Source: Sporobacter termitidis DSM 10068
GTDB lineage: Bacteria; Bacillota; Clostridia; Oscillospirales; Oscillospiraceae
NCBI RefSeq assembly: GCF_900130065.1
Contig: NZ_FQXV01000005.1
Coordinates: 62,001-126,000, forward strand
DNA: 64,000 nucleotides
Direction of reading: 5' to 3'
Positions 8,553 to 19,400 of the stretch are shown here, piece after piece. The stretch's first letter is position 1, and each line of letters opens with the position of its first letter. The notes below the pieces were generated by a model. That model was given only the letters and a program-made list of their open reading frames with translations. It had not been told where the DNA came from and did not search any database. The position numbers and the translations under genes were made by a program.

Positions 8553-9762
8553 TTACGCCATCCTTTTTTCGCTGTTCAAGCATTTCCAGAAAAGCCCGCA
8601 TCCTCGTCTGGGTCTGCCCTATGGACAGATCAGGCTGAAACGTGCCCTCCAGAATGATGCACGGAATATCCTTTTCCTGAAAATAGCCTTTGATGATCTC
8701 TCTTGACACCGTCTCCAGAGAGCATCCGTTGAAGGTATACAGAATGATACCCTTTCCATCCACGCGCCGCAGGTCGTTTTCCAGCGACGCCTGCTGATAG
8801 ATCGTGGCTCCCGCATTCTGTCCGTCCAGCACATATCTCGCCAGAGCCTCTATAGGCGGAACATCCGTACGATACTTCTTCGACATGGCCGACGCTATGC
8901 CGAGAATGGCGGCATTCGACGCGTCTATGATCTCCAGAATGCCGGAATTATGGCCCCAGCCACCGCCCCACACAAGTGGTATGACACGTTCAAGGTCGCC
9001 GGCTTCGGGCGGCAATTCTTCCATTTCAGCGATCAACTCGTCCATAACGGATTCAAAATAATCCGGACGGCCGAAGCAGCTCGTCATACCGTCCTGAAGG
9101 CTCATCAGCCCAAAGCTCTTCACATAAAAGGGGTGCGCCAGGCGCATGCTCAAAATATACTGGTATTTTTCGATCAGCCGGTTGCGCCTGAGTATTTCAA
9201 AGGTCAGCCGTCCGTCGTCCAGCGGTTTGCCGTCCGTCAGAAACCGCTGAAATCCGAGGATCTGCTTTTCAAAGAAATTCAGGAGATGCTCATACCTCGG
9301 GCCGCCGGCCTTAGGTGACCTGTACGCGCTGTCCATTTCGTAGACATCATAGCCGTAGCCCCGCAGAATCTCCAGCGCCACGTTATAGGGCTCGCAGGAG
9401 GACCCCATTCCGAACAGCTTCCGGATCGGTCCGTTGCGGCGCATATACCAGTCGCCCATGGACGCCTGTATCATCGAACAGGTCTCCGTGGGAATCTGAA
9501 ACTGTGTTTCTGCAACCTCGACCATCTTATGAATATCGCGTGTCCAAATAGCCGTATATGGCACCGGTATCGCGTCGCACGCGTAAATCAGCGCCTGCCA
9601 CAGGCCCATGACGAAGACGACGTTTCCGCCCTGCGCCGCGTAATCTTCGGCATAGGTCAGATACCCTTCCGCCAAATCAAAAAGCTTTTGGAGGGAGGGC
9701 GAGTATCTGTGCAGCTCCCTGCTGTGCTCCATGATATTTCTCCATGCGATATTTTCACTCAT
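8533..9762 (-). CDS. 2-hydroxyacyl-CoA dehydratase / benzoyl-CoA reductase-type subunit (HgdB/DCCP family)
   Basis: 409 aa, one reductase-type subunit expected to bind an Fe-S cluster. Typical cysteine blocks are TETCSMIQASMGDW (N-terminal third), GMGSSCEPYN and FNGCSLETVSREI near the C-terminus. WGGGWGHNSGILE and GTFQPDLSIGQTQTRMRAFLEML fit the family as I know it. It overlaps both flanking genes, which encode ATP-dependent activators. Characterised relatives remove water from 2-hydroxyacyl-CoA, reduce benzoyl-CoA, or (double-cubane proteins) reduce small molecules. No CoA-transferase or CoA-ligase gene is nearby, so a non-CoA substrate should be considered. Confidence 0.88.
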   Translation of the reverse strand: MSENIAWRNIMEHSRELHRYSPSLQKLFDLAEGYLTYAEDYAAQGGNVVFVMGLWQALIYACDAIPVPYTAIWTRDIHKMVEVAETQFQIPTETCSMIQASMGDWYMRRNGPIRKLFGMGSSCEPYNVALEILRGYGYDVYEMDSAYRSPKAGGPRYEHLLNFFEKQILGFQRFLTDGKPLDDGRLTFEILRRNRLIEKYQYILSMRLAHPFYVKSFGLMSLQDGMTSCFGRPDYFESVMDELIAEMEELPPEAGDLERVIPLVWGGGWGHNSGILEIIDASNAAILGIASAMSKKYRTDVPPIEALARYVLDGQNAGATIYQQASLENDLRRVDGKGIILYTFNGCSLETVSREIIKGYFQEKDIPCIILEGTFQPDLSIGQTQTRMRAFLEMLEQRKKDGVNGSISA

Positions 9763-11764
9763 GTAACCCGCCCCTGTTTTTCACCATTGTGATAAATGTC
9801 TCCAGCCGTGTACGTAATTGCCCATAATCGTTTTTTGAATAGTCAAGCCCGATATCCAGCACAGGATAACCCTTGTCATGAAAGCGCCGGACGAATTCGT
9901 GCTTCGTCTGTCCATACGACGGGCAGAATTTGACATACGAATAGACGACGGCGTCCGCCCGATACTCCTTTGCCAGACGAAGAGAGAAGTCCATACTGTC
10001 TGTCAGCGGTTTCATCCGCGCACACGGCGCTTTATCGATATACCCTTTCGCCAGGGCCTGAAAGGGTTCCTCGTTCTCGTCAATATCAAAGCTGATCGAT
10101 TTGAGGCCCGTACAGTGATCTTCTGCCACGATCACGATATCCAGCTCATTTTCAAGGACTTCAATCAGCCGCATATCCCCGTCGGCATGGATGCCGCCCG
10201 AGAGGAACACGCGCGTTTTTGGGGACGCCTGTACCTCACGCGTCTTCAGTCTCCCCAGAGCCTCGGTACAAAGTGCCAGGTATTCCTCCGGGTCCAAATA
10301 GAAATAGCCGCGCATCAGCGTATAGAACTCCCCGCCTGTCAGCAGCGGTGGGTCCGATTTGCGAAGCTCGGATATTTCTCTCAGCTTCGCCCTGATCGAA
10401 TTGTACAGGCGAATGCTTTCTCGCAGCTTCGAGGGTTCGATGCCGTTGCCGGTCAGCCTTTCGAGCGTCTCGGCAAAAAAGCGGAATTCTCCGTTCAGGA
10501 ACTCATATGAATCGGCATTGTGACGGTAACGCGGCAAGACAAACGTATCGGCGTCTTTGTAATAGGCCAGGATTGCCTCGCCGACACGCTTTGTGCAGTC
10601 GCAGGTGTAGAAGTTATAAACGCCGTCAAGCGACGAATAGAGAGGGTCCTTTTCCCTGAACGCTCCAAGAATGCTTTTTACAAAGTCGCAGTAAACGCTT
10701 CTGGTCAACTGCTCGCCGCTCGAAATCTGCTCCGCGGTTCCGGATTTCAAAAGGCGCATATAGGAGGCGCCGGCGGCGTGCATCAGCTCCATGGGCGTAT
10801 AGGTGCATAAATATCCGATCTTTTTTCGCTTTTCGCTGCCGTCGATATACGATGTCATTTTCCGCTCGATGCTTTGGCCCATCTCGCCAAAGCTGAAAAC
10901 GGCCTGTTTCTCGATGCTGTCGGGATGAAAGTTATTTGAATTTAAAAATCTTCCTGCAAACACCGCCGCGCCTATAGCGCCCGCGTAAACTGCGTTGACC
11001 CTGGGCTCCGCCAAATGGCAGTGCAGAACCTCTTCGAGCGCTCTCCTCATCCCGATATTCTGGGACACGCCGCCTGTAAACAAAACGTTCTCTCCGTTAT
11101 CAAATCTGCTGTACAGGCCCAATATCCTTTTTGCCACCGCGCGATGTATCCCTGCGGCGATATCCGGGGTGCTTGTCCCGCGCGCTTTCATTGAAATCAG
11201 CTCTGATTCCGCGAATACGATACATTGGCTGCTGAAAATCAATTCATTTGTGCTCTGCAGGGAAAGCTCCCCCATTGTTTCAAGGGGGACGGACAGCATT
11301 TCCGCCGCCTTCTCCAAAAAACGCCCCGTCCCGGCCGCGCATTTATCATTCATCACGAAATCCATGACGGCGCCGTTCCGGCCGACCGCGATGACCTTGG
11401 AGTCCTGCCCGCCGATATCAATGACGGTGCTTATATCCGGGCACAGGGCATGGGCCCCTAATGCGTGACAAAAAATTTCCGTCTGTATCTGAACCGGGAA
11501 CTCGGAAAATTTCATTGCGATTCTTCCATAGCCTGTGCCGACAAGGAAAGCGACGTCCCGCCGGTTCAAGCCGGCCTGTGTCAGAAGATCGTTCAGCACC
11601 TCCTCGGCATTTTGCTGCATGTTGACCCCGGTATACGACAATGTCAGGTACAGCGCGTTGCCATAAATAAGAGCGCCCTTGGCCGCCCGCGATCCAATAT
11701 CAATACCCACGACGGGCGGCACTGCCGCTATATTCGGAAAAAGATTTTCAAGAGACAATTGCAT
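9755..11764 (-). CDS. Fusion of activator ATPase with 2-hydroxyacyl-CoA dehydratase-type domain
   Basis: 669 aa. Residues 1-280 are an ASKHA ATPase with VGIDIGSRAAKGALIY, IDIGGQDSKVIAV, NDKCAAGTGRFLEKAA and SSQCIVFAESELISMK, so both cluster cysteines are present. Residues 300-669 are an HgdB-like domain with IGYLCTYTPMELMHAAGA, FYTCDCTKRVGEA, AEDHCTG and VKFCPSYGQTKHEF. Activator and electron acceptor in one chain would allow direct electron transfer. It is the first gene of the operon, behind a structured leader. Much larger activase fusions (about 1400 aa) exist in Clostridia; this is a compact form. Function unknown beyond ATP-driven low-potential reduction. Confidence 0.9.
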   Translation of the reverse strand: MQLSLENLFPNIAAVPPVVGIDIGSRAAKGALIYGNALYLTLSYTGVNMQQNAEEVLNDLLTQAGLNRRDVAFLVGTGYGRIAMKFSEFPVQIQTEIFCHALGAHALCPDISTVIDIGGQDSKVIAVGRNGAVMDFVMNDKCAAGTGRFLEKAAEMLSVPLETMGELSLQSTNELIFSSQCIVFAESELISMKARGTSTPDIAAGIHRAVAKRILGLYSRFDNGENVLFTGGVSQNIGMRRALEEVLHCHLAEPRVNAVYAGAIGAAVFAGRFLNSNNFHPDSIEKQAVFSFGEMGQSIERKMTSYIDGSEKRKKIGYLCTYTPMELMHAAGASYMRLLKSGTAEQISSGEQLTRSVYCDFVKSILGAFREKDPLYSSLDGVYNFYTCDCTKRVGEAILAYYKDADTFVLPRYRHNADSYEFLNGEFRFFAETLERLTGNGIEPSKLRESIRLYNSIRAKLREISELRKSDPPLLTGGEFYTLMRGYFYLDPEEYLALCTEALGRLKTREVQASPKTRVFLSGGIHADGDMRLIEVLENELDIVIVAEDHCTGLKSISFDIDENEEPFQALAKGYIDKAPCARMKPLTDSMDFSLRLAKEYRADAVVYSYVKFCPSYGQTKHEFVRRFHDKGYPVLDIGLDYSKNDYGQLRTRLETFITMVKNRGGLHE

Positions 11765-12050
11765 CAGTATTTCTATCCTTTTTAATGACGTACTACGGTT
11801 AAGTGGCGATTAATAAAACAAAAAATGCCTATATCCCGAGATATAGGCATACAAGAAAAGACTTTTATAAATAGTTATAAAAGTTCCTCAATCATTTGTC
11901 ACCTACACTCTTTTTTGCAAATGGCAGGGCAATCCGTTTCCAAACGCCCCTGTGAAAGGTATCACCTTTCAGGCGTGCTCTCTTGGGAAAATCCTTTAGA
12001 GAAGGCACGCTCAAAGACTGTAAATCCAATATTAAACTTTGCTTAAGTTC
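11765..12050 (-). promoter_or_regulatory. Folded leader RNA of the dehydratase/importer operon, riboswitch candidate
   Basis: Read on the minus strand this noncoding stretch forms a series of strong hairpins: GCGTGC with TCTCT pairing to AGAGA with GCACGC, GAAAGGT-GAT-ACCTTTC, CAGGG/CCCTG enclosing CGTTT-GG-AAACG, CATTTG/CAAATG, and ACTTTTATA/TTATAAAAGT. It ends in the intrinsic terminator listed separately, about 50 nt before the first start codon. This is aptamer-plus-terminator architecture. I do not recognise the aptamer as any riboswitch class I can recall. A TATAAT-like -10 lies further upstream near 12075. Confidence 0.5.
11815..11850 (-). terminator. Intrinsic terminator/attenuator in the operon leader
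   Basis: On the minus strand ATGCCTATATC pairs with GATATAGGCAT across a short loop and is followed by TTTTTTGTTTT. It lies upstream of the first gene of the operon, not downstream of a gene, so it should act as a conditional attenuator. Confidence 0.8.
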
Positions 12051-12194
12051 ATTTTAGTTCGTTTTAATTATATATCATTTGATATTTTAAGTACATTGTA
12101 CATGTTTCCCGAAAAATCGCCATGGTATTTTATCTGGGCTTAAGCAATATGCTGCCCGGCCCGAGGTTTATTTTTCGGGCAGCGGATGCTTCGC

Positions 12195-12770
12195 TCACAG
12201 CGGATGCCCGAATTGAAAGGCGACGCCGATGAGCATGGAGAACGCAATCCAGACAATCGGATGCGCTTTGAGGTTATCGGTCAGGAAGAACAGCACAACG
12301 GCAAAAATGACGGCTTTCCAATCAAAAAGCGATGCGAGGCTGTCCGTTGTCTTCCATGCGCCGGCATTGAGCAGCGCGGTTTTCACTATTCCCACCTCCG
12401 CCGCCGCGATCAGGCCGACGGAGGCCGGGCGCAGACCGCTAAAAGCGGAAATGAGCAGCGTATTTTTTCTGGCCCCCGTCAGAACGCGCGCGACGGCGAG
12501 CATAATCAGGAGGGACGGCGCGACGATTCCCAGCGTCGCCGCCACCCCGCCCCAGACGCTCGCAACGATATACCCCGCATGCGACGCCATGTTCACGCCG
12601 ATAGGTCCCGGCGCGGATTGCGCCACGGCGATGATATCGGCCAATTGCCGGGGCGAAAACCACCCTGTTCGCTCCCCCATCTCCTTTAAAAACGGCACGG
12701 CGGCGAGCGCGCCGCCGAAGGAAAACAGGCCTGCCTTGAAAAACTCGAAGAACAGCCTCAGGTAGATCAT
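12195..12770 (-). CDS. chrA: Chromate transporter half-protein (ChrA family), second of a pair
   Basis: About 191 aa, one CHR domain. The start FFKAGLFSFGGALAAVPFLKEM is the classic CHR signature, followed by AQSAPGPIGVNMASHAGY and several membrane helices. I chose the ATG at 12770, which overlaps the stop of the preceding chrA gene (ATGA); a longer frame starting at 12950 lies inside that gene and is not needed. Paired short ChrA proteins function as antiparallel heterodimers. Anion export is the family role, but many chrA pairs have no demonstrated chromate link. Confidence 0.9.
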   Translation of the reverse strand: MIYLRLFFEFFKAGLFSFGGALAAVPFLKEMGERTGWFSPRQLADIIAVAQSAPGPIGVNMASHAGYIVASVWGGVAATLGIVAPSLLIMLAVARVLTGARKNTLLISAFSGLRPASVGLIAAAEVGIVKTALLNAGAWKTTDSLASLFDWKAVIFAVVLFFLTDNLKAHPIVWIAFSMLIGVAFQFGHPL

Positions 12771-13306
12771 CCGGCCGTCTCCCTCCTGCTCCCCAGAATA
12801 CCGACGAGTCCCGCGGCAATAACGAGCACGGCGGCGGAAAGCCTCGTAAAGGCGGCGCAGGAAAACACAACAAGGAAAATGACGAGGGAGCGCCTGTTTA
12901 CAACCGCGTTCTTCCAAAGCCCCACGATCGAATCCAGGATCAGCACGCAAACGCAGACGCGCACGCCCGCGAACGCGTTTTTGACAACCTCAAGCTCGGA
13001 AAAATGGCCGACAAATGCCGCGATCAGCGTGACGATGACGACGGACGGGGATATGACGCCAAGCGTCGCCATAATGCCGCCTAAAACGCCCCGCTGCCTG
13101 TATCCGGCATAGGTCGCGAAATTGACGGCGATAAGCCCCGGCAGGCATTGGCTCATCGCGTAGCAATCGGTCAGCTCCGCGTCCGTGATCCACCGGCGCT
13201 TCTGGACGATCTCCCGCCGCAGGACAGGCAGCATCGCGTATCCCCCGCCGAAGGTCGAAACCCCGATACGCGCAAAGGTCAGATACAAGGAAAACAGAAT
13301 TTGCAC
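12767..13306 (-). CDS. chrA: Chromate transporter half-protein (ChrA family), first of a pair
   Basis: 179 aa, one CHR domain with FARIGVSTFGGGYAMLPVLRREIV, SQCLPGLIAVNFATYAGYRQRG and about six hydrophobic helices. It is followed with a 4-nt overlap by its partner. Together they equal one full-length ChrA. The pair stands alone between the dehydratase operon leader and the giant surface protein, with no chrB-like regulator in view. Confidence 0.9.
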   Translation of the reverse strand: MQILFSLYLTFARIGVSTFGGGYAMLPVLRREIVQKRRWITDAELTDCYAMSQCLPGLIAVNFATYAGYRQRGVLGGIMATLGVISPSVVIVTLIAAFVGHFSELEVVKNAFAGVRVCVCVLILDSIVGLWKNAVVNRRSLVIFLVVFSCAAFTRLSAAVLVIAAGLVGILGSRRETAG

Positions 13307-13402
13307 AAAACCGCCTCCGACTTACCCACACATTATCAAACGGGCACGCCCGTCCGATTCATGTATATGAGTCCAAAAGCGGCACAGAACCCAATCACAG
13401 AA

Positions 13403-13446
13403 GAAGGGCCGGCCTCTATAAGAGGACAGCCCTTCAGCGTTTTTAA
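13403..13446. terminator. Hairpin terminator between surface protein gene and chrA pair
   Basis: GAAGGGC pairs with GCCCTTC, and CCTCT with AGAGG inside it. The best T-run (TTTTTAATT) is on the plus strand; on the minus strand, downstream of the surface protein stop at 13473, the tail TTCTGTGATT is weaker. Confidence 0.6.
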
Positions 13447-13472
13447 TTGATCGTCCGTGAATGACGCCGATA

Positions 13473-16400
13473 TTACTTCAGCACATTCTCGTCCGTGCGT
13501 TCGAGGATCGCCGCGACCTGCGCGCGCGACGCGGTGGCAGCGGGCGAGAGCGTCCCGTCGCCCATCCCGTTGATGAGTCCCTCGGAGACGGCCCACCTCA
13601 CGGCCGTCAGCGCCCAGTCGGAGACATCCGCCGCGTCCGGGAAGCTGTCGAGCGCCGACGCCTGCGTCACATCCAGCTTTTTGAACGTGGCGTAGCGGTA
13701 AAGCATTGCCGCCAGCTCCTCGCGGGTAACAGACCTGTCGGGGGCGAAGAGCCCGTCGCCGACGCCGGTGACAATGCCACTCTTAACCGCCCACTCGACG
13801 TATGCCGAGTACCACTCTCCCGTCGGCACATCGCCAAAGCTCGACGTTGTATAGTCGCTCTCCTTGACGCCCTCCAGCCTTCCGAGCACGGTGACGAACA
13901 TCGCGCGCGTCATGGGCGTATCGGGGGAGAAGGTCGTGTCGCTTGTGCCCTTGAAGAGGCCGTGCGTGCTGGCGTACCAGACATTTTTGTAATACCACGC
14001 CGTTTTGGCCACGTCCGTGAAGGGGTTCTGCCACGCGGCCACGAGGTCGTAACCGACGACGAAGAGGGAAAAGTGCGGCGCCGTAAAGATCACGGTGCCG
14101 GAGCCCGCGTCGTATTTCGCGCCCTCGAGCTGCGTGAGCTTGCCCGCGTCGTCCAGATACCAAATGACGATACCCTCCGCCGTCTCGCCGTCCTTCAGAG
14201 TGTACGGGAGCCTCACTGTCGCGGTGCCGCCGCCCAGGTCGTGGATCGCCGTCCCGCCGGAGGTGATCGACAGATCAAACACCGTTCCCGTCCCGGCAGC
14301 GTCCTGCTGCGCTTTGGTGAGCGCCTTCTTGTCCGCCTTCGCGACGCCCAGCGTGACATCCGTGCCCTTGGCCTGCGCCGTGACGCTGTCCAGCGCCTTG
14401 TTGTCCAGCGTGATGGCGCCGATCGGCGTGGACACCGTCACGCTCTGGAGCTGGGAGCCCGCCAGCTCGGCAAACGAGGACGCCGGGATCACCGCCTGGA
14501 TTTTCGCCGCGGAATCCGAAGCCTTCACGTTGATGGCCAGCGTCGGCGCCGTGCCGTCCTTGGCCGCGTTCGCGATGGCGTCGGCAATGCCCTTGGTGAT
14601 GTCGCCGGCACCGATCTTTGCCGTGCCGCTGCTGTCGGCCTCGGCATCGATCGTCGCCGAGGCGGGCTCGGCGCTCAGGCCGCCGGCCGGATACGTCAGC
14701 TTGAAGGTTTTCGCCGTGCTGTCCCAGGTCGCTTTGACCGTCTCGCCGTTGACGGTGAGCGTATGGTCGGCCCCGGTGAGGTAGAGGTAGAGGTTGCTAT
14801 CCGGTGGTTTGATCGGCGCCCAGTTATCCATGGTGTAATTGACAGTTATCTGATTGTTTTTGTGCAGGCTCTCATTGATATAGGCATATTGATGCAGCTC
14901 CCCGCTGTATATGAGAGCAGTACCGTCCATAACGTCAAAGCTTCCTGCACCTCCCGGCAGCTTGGAGGTATCAAGCGCGCAGAGATAAACGCTTTTTCCG
15001 CTTGCGTCCACTTTGTCGGCTGTGATGGCTGTGTCGTTGACGCCGTAAGCCTTCACGTTGTACGGAGCGCTGGACCAGCCGCCGTCGGACCATGCGTTAT
15101 AATCTATATAGGTGCGTATGGACCCGCCGTAATAATGCAGGATACCGCCGTCGGCATCGTTACCCGCACCACCGTCGCTGCCGTCCAAATTGCCGGGACC
15201 GTGTCCGCCGCCGCCGATGGCGGAGCCGGAGTAATCCACGTTGATGTTGACGCTGGCGTTTGGATAAATGTAAACATTTGCCCCCGACGCGGCGCCGGTG
15301 CTGCCTGCGCTGCCCCCGATGGCAGCGGCGCGGGAGATACCGGTCAGATTCAGCGTACCGCCCTGAATGACGATGTCCCCCGGCCCGTAAGAAGCGGATT
15401 TGGCCTGCGCGCCCGAACCGATCAGCGCGCCCTGCTTGGAACTCTTCATGAAGAAATTGCCGCCGGTGATAATGATTGGTCCATTGTACTCGGGCGACTT
15501 TCCTCCGCCGTCGGCGCCGCCGTTGCCGCCGATGCCCGCCCCCTGCTCCTTCTTATAGAAATACAGGGTGTCGTAAGGCGTAACGCCGCCGACGGTCAGT
15601 CTTGAGCCGTAGGGCACATGCACCATGGCATAGCCCGTGGCGCCGGTGTCCATATCCAGGATACTCGTTCCTTCGAACAGCAGGGTATTCGCCGCGCCGT
15701 TTGCAAAGTCGATCATGTTCTTGTTGGACGCGCCGCCGGTAATATTGCTGATGTATATATCCTGCAGGGTCAGATTTGTGGCCTGGCTGGTACAATCAAT
15801 ATACAGATCGTTATACACTTTAGAGGTGCTGAGACCATTGCCTATCAGCGTCACAGGCTTATCGGTCCTTATGGTAATCGTGCCGGTCGAGCCGGAATCG
15901 ACGATGTATCTGCCGCCGCTCTCGATGGCCTGTCCGCCCGTAATGTGCTTGTCGGTATCCGACTGCCCGGATTTCGTCAGGCTCACCGTTATCTTGCCGC
16001 TGCTGGCTACAAACTCGCGGGTGGCGCCGTTATAGCCTTCGGCTTCGGCCGTATAGGTATAGTGATCGCCGGCATAGAGGATAAAGGTGTACACGCCGCC
16101 GTTGCTGCTGACCGGCGCGACCGCCTGCTTGCTGCCGGTAGTCAGCGCCAGGCTCGCGGTCGACGGTGATACGGTGAAGGTCACGTTGGCGGCGGCCCGC
16201 AATGCGACGGGCACCGTCTTAGCCGCAACTGTCACATTAAAGTTACCGTTCTCCGTAACAAATCCGTTGGCGGTGACCGTGTAATAATACAGGCCCGCTT
16301 TCAGGGAAAACGTACCGCCCGCCGCCGTGACCTCATGGGTCTGCGCCGCGTCGGTGAAGACCTTGACCGTCGCATTCGCATTCGCCGGGGTGACGGTAAA

Positions 16401-19400
16401 GGTGACCGGATACTCGTCGTCACTGGTGGAGGTCTTTTCCCACCACAGGAGGGGATTTCCACCGTTTACATTGTTCGCGTCGGCCTGGTATTTTACGCCC
16501 AACGCCGAGGCAGTGGGCGCCGAGCCCGCGGCAAAGCAATTTGTCGCCGTCACATACGCGCCGCTGGTACCCATCGTGCAGTAAAGCGCGCCGGTTTTGC
16601 TGCGGCTGTCTTTGGACAGATTTTCAATGGACCCCGTGGTGTAGCAATTGGTCAGGGTCAGCATGCCGCCATCGGGAACAAGGCCCACCAAGCCGGCGAC
16701 GGTCGCGTCAAGAATTGTATTCCCGCCCGCCGTCATGCTGACCGCGCCCGTGCTGTAGGAGTCTGTGATCGTCTTGCCGGCCGAATAGCCGACCGCGCCG
16801 AAGAGGCCGCCCATATTTCGGCCCCAGCCGGTTACCGCGCCTTTGTTGAAGCACTCGCCAACGGTTCCGTCCGCGTAGCCGGCAACGCCGCCCGCTTGGC
16901 CGAACGGGTCCGTGCGCTCATCCCGTCTGGGCATACCCTGGAATTCGTATTCCTCGACGGTCAGCTCGCCGACGACCGTAACGTCGCCGTAATTGCCGCA
17001 TTGCGCCATTATGCCGCTGAAATATCCGGCGATACCGCCGACAGCTTGAATATTATTTTTCCGTATCGTCACGCTGCCGCTGTTGACGCACCCGCTCATT
17101 TGGCCGCCGAAGTATCCGGCAATGCCTCCTGCAGTGCCAACCGGGACGGAAACGTCCGCGCCGTTGACACAGCTTACAATTTGAGTGCCGGCGATCGCGT
17201 AGCCGACGAGGCCGCCGGCAAAGGGATATGTAAATGTTGTATCGTTCTTGGCGGTATCTCCTGCGTTGACGGCGCCGCTGACCGTCAGGTTTTGGATAAC
17301 GGCGGCGTTAACATAGCCAAACAGGCCAAGGTAACGGGTATTCGTATCCAGCGTATCGTACTGCACATTCATACCGCTGACGGTATGCACGCCGCCTTCG
17401 AAAACGCCTCTGAAAGGATGACTTTCGGTGCCGATGGGCGTCCACGGCTGGGTCAGCGCAATATCCTGCGCCAGGGATACCGTGACGTCACGGTAGGTTT
17501 TGCCGCCGTTCACCGCCGCGGCAAACGCCCTCAGCTCTGTCTCATTGGAAATGGAAATCGCGCCCGTGGACTCCTCAAAGACAGCGGTGATCATCGTATT
17601 TGCTGCCGAGGTAGAGATCGTCCCTACATTGTTGGTAAAGTTAAAGACATTGATCCACGTGGCGCCCCCGTCGACGGAATAGGAAATGTACCCCAGCCTG
17701 TATCCCTCGTCCGGCGTCGCGGTAACCGTTATCGTACCGCCGTAAGTTTCAAAGCCCGCCTCCGTGGTCGCGGCTACGGTGCCGTGAGCGGGGGGAACGA
17801 TTTCAATGGTCTTGGCGGTTTTTACTTTTATACTGAAACTGGCGTCGTTATTGATCATTGTGAACGTAAAGCTGCCGTCCGCGTTTGCGGTATAGGGGCT
17901 GACGTTCAGATTGAATTTATCCAGTCCGTACCCCGCGTCATACGTCGGGGTGATCGTCACGATGTCGCCCTCTTTGGCAGCAGATAACAGTTCGGTATTC
18001 GGCAATAAACCGGTACCCTTCACGACGCCGTTCACCGTGATGGAATAGGTGTATCCGGTGGCGGAGCCCCCGTAGCGCTTGCTGTTGATGCTCCAGCCGC
18101 CCGAGGGAGCGGCAATTGTAACGGCGGCGATATCGCTTTTTACCGAAGCGGTCCCGCCATCCAGCGTGTTCTTTACCACGCAGTAATAGTAGAAGGTACC
18201 CGGGCTCGCCGAGCTCGGCGCATAGGTGCTGTTTGTTCCGTTCGGAAACGCGAAGTCGTCGCCGGGTGTTTCCGTCGTGTTATCGTCGCTGCGGTACCAC
18301 TGATAGCTGAGCGTTCCGCTTTCTGCGCTTGCCGTGACGGACAGCTCGACCGTGCTTTTCACCTCAAAAGTCCCGCCGGCCGGCTGGGTGCCGATCACGG
18401 GCGCCGGGGCGGCCGCCCCCTGAGTCTTGAAGCTGACATAAATGCTGGGAGCGGCTGTACCATAGACCGTATAGGTGCCGTCCCCGTTGTCATGCAGACC
18501 GGCAAGCGTCAGCGCGTCCAGGACATAGCCGTCGTCCGGCGTGGCGGTGATGGTTAAAACGTCGCCGCCGTGCACGATGTCTCCGCTCGTCAGGGTTTCG
18601 CTTCCCCTGATAACGGAGAGCGTGCCGTTATCAGGGGCATTAAAAGACAGTGTATAGGCGTATGCCGCAACAATGCTGTGTGTGCCGGTTGTATCACCTG
18701 CGAATGTATATGTAGCGCTTGTTTTGCCGTTCGGATCATTCATTCCCGACATCGGAACGCCGTCGACGCATACGGTGTCGATGACGTAGCCGTCGGCTAT
18801 GGCCGTAATCGTAAATTCTCCGGTCTCCTCGCTGACGGTTACTTCGCCGCCGTAGTTGGCGAAATAATTGACGGTGAGCGCGCCCGAGGTGTACGTACCT
18901 GTCGGCGCCGTCGACGCATTGGTGGTAATACCGACCTCCGCGCTGGGAGCGGAGTCGATAAAGCTTTCCGTATCACCCGCCACGTAGCGCGCCTGGAAAT
19001 GGTACATCGTATTCGCCGTCAGCCCGGTGAACACAGGGCTATCCTGCCAAGCGCCGTAAGTACCGCCGTGAATTTTCGCCCTGTACTCCAACGCTGCGGA
19101 GCCATCCTGCGCAGACGATCCGGGCGCCGCCAGCGTGATGGAATTCGCCGTCACACCTGCCGGCGTCGCAGAAAGCGTCGGCGCGGTCAGCTGCGTTTGT
19201 GTTGCGCCGCCGGTAACCGTGGCGATACTCACCGCCGCACTGGCGTCGGAATTCGTGAAATTCTCCGTATCCGCCGCCACGTAGCGCGCCTGGAACATAT
19301 ATGTCGTACCCGCCGTCAAGCCGCTGAATGTCTCACTCGTCTGCCAATCGCCGTAAGAACTGCCGCTGTTGGAGGACATGTGGTACTCCAACGCTGCGGA

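Noticed and set aside
11765-12050. Known riboswitch classes (cobalamin, SAM, TPP, FMN, glycine, c-di-GMP, T-box) for the leader
   Set aside because: The conserved core sequences of these classes as I remember them are absent.
12771-12950. Upstream extension of the second chrA frame
   Set aside because: Lies inside the first chrA gene, no ribosome site; the ATG at 12770 fits the family N-terminus.
13461-15605. Long plus-strand open frame opposite the giant surface protein
   Set aside because: Arg- and Gly-rich shadow with no domain pattern, opposite a clear SLH-domain gene. Third-position GC bias explains the length.
16335-17987. Plus-strand open frame of 550 codons
   Set aside because: Antisense shadow of the same surface protein gene; low-complexity Arg/Ala/Gly composition and no start context.
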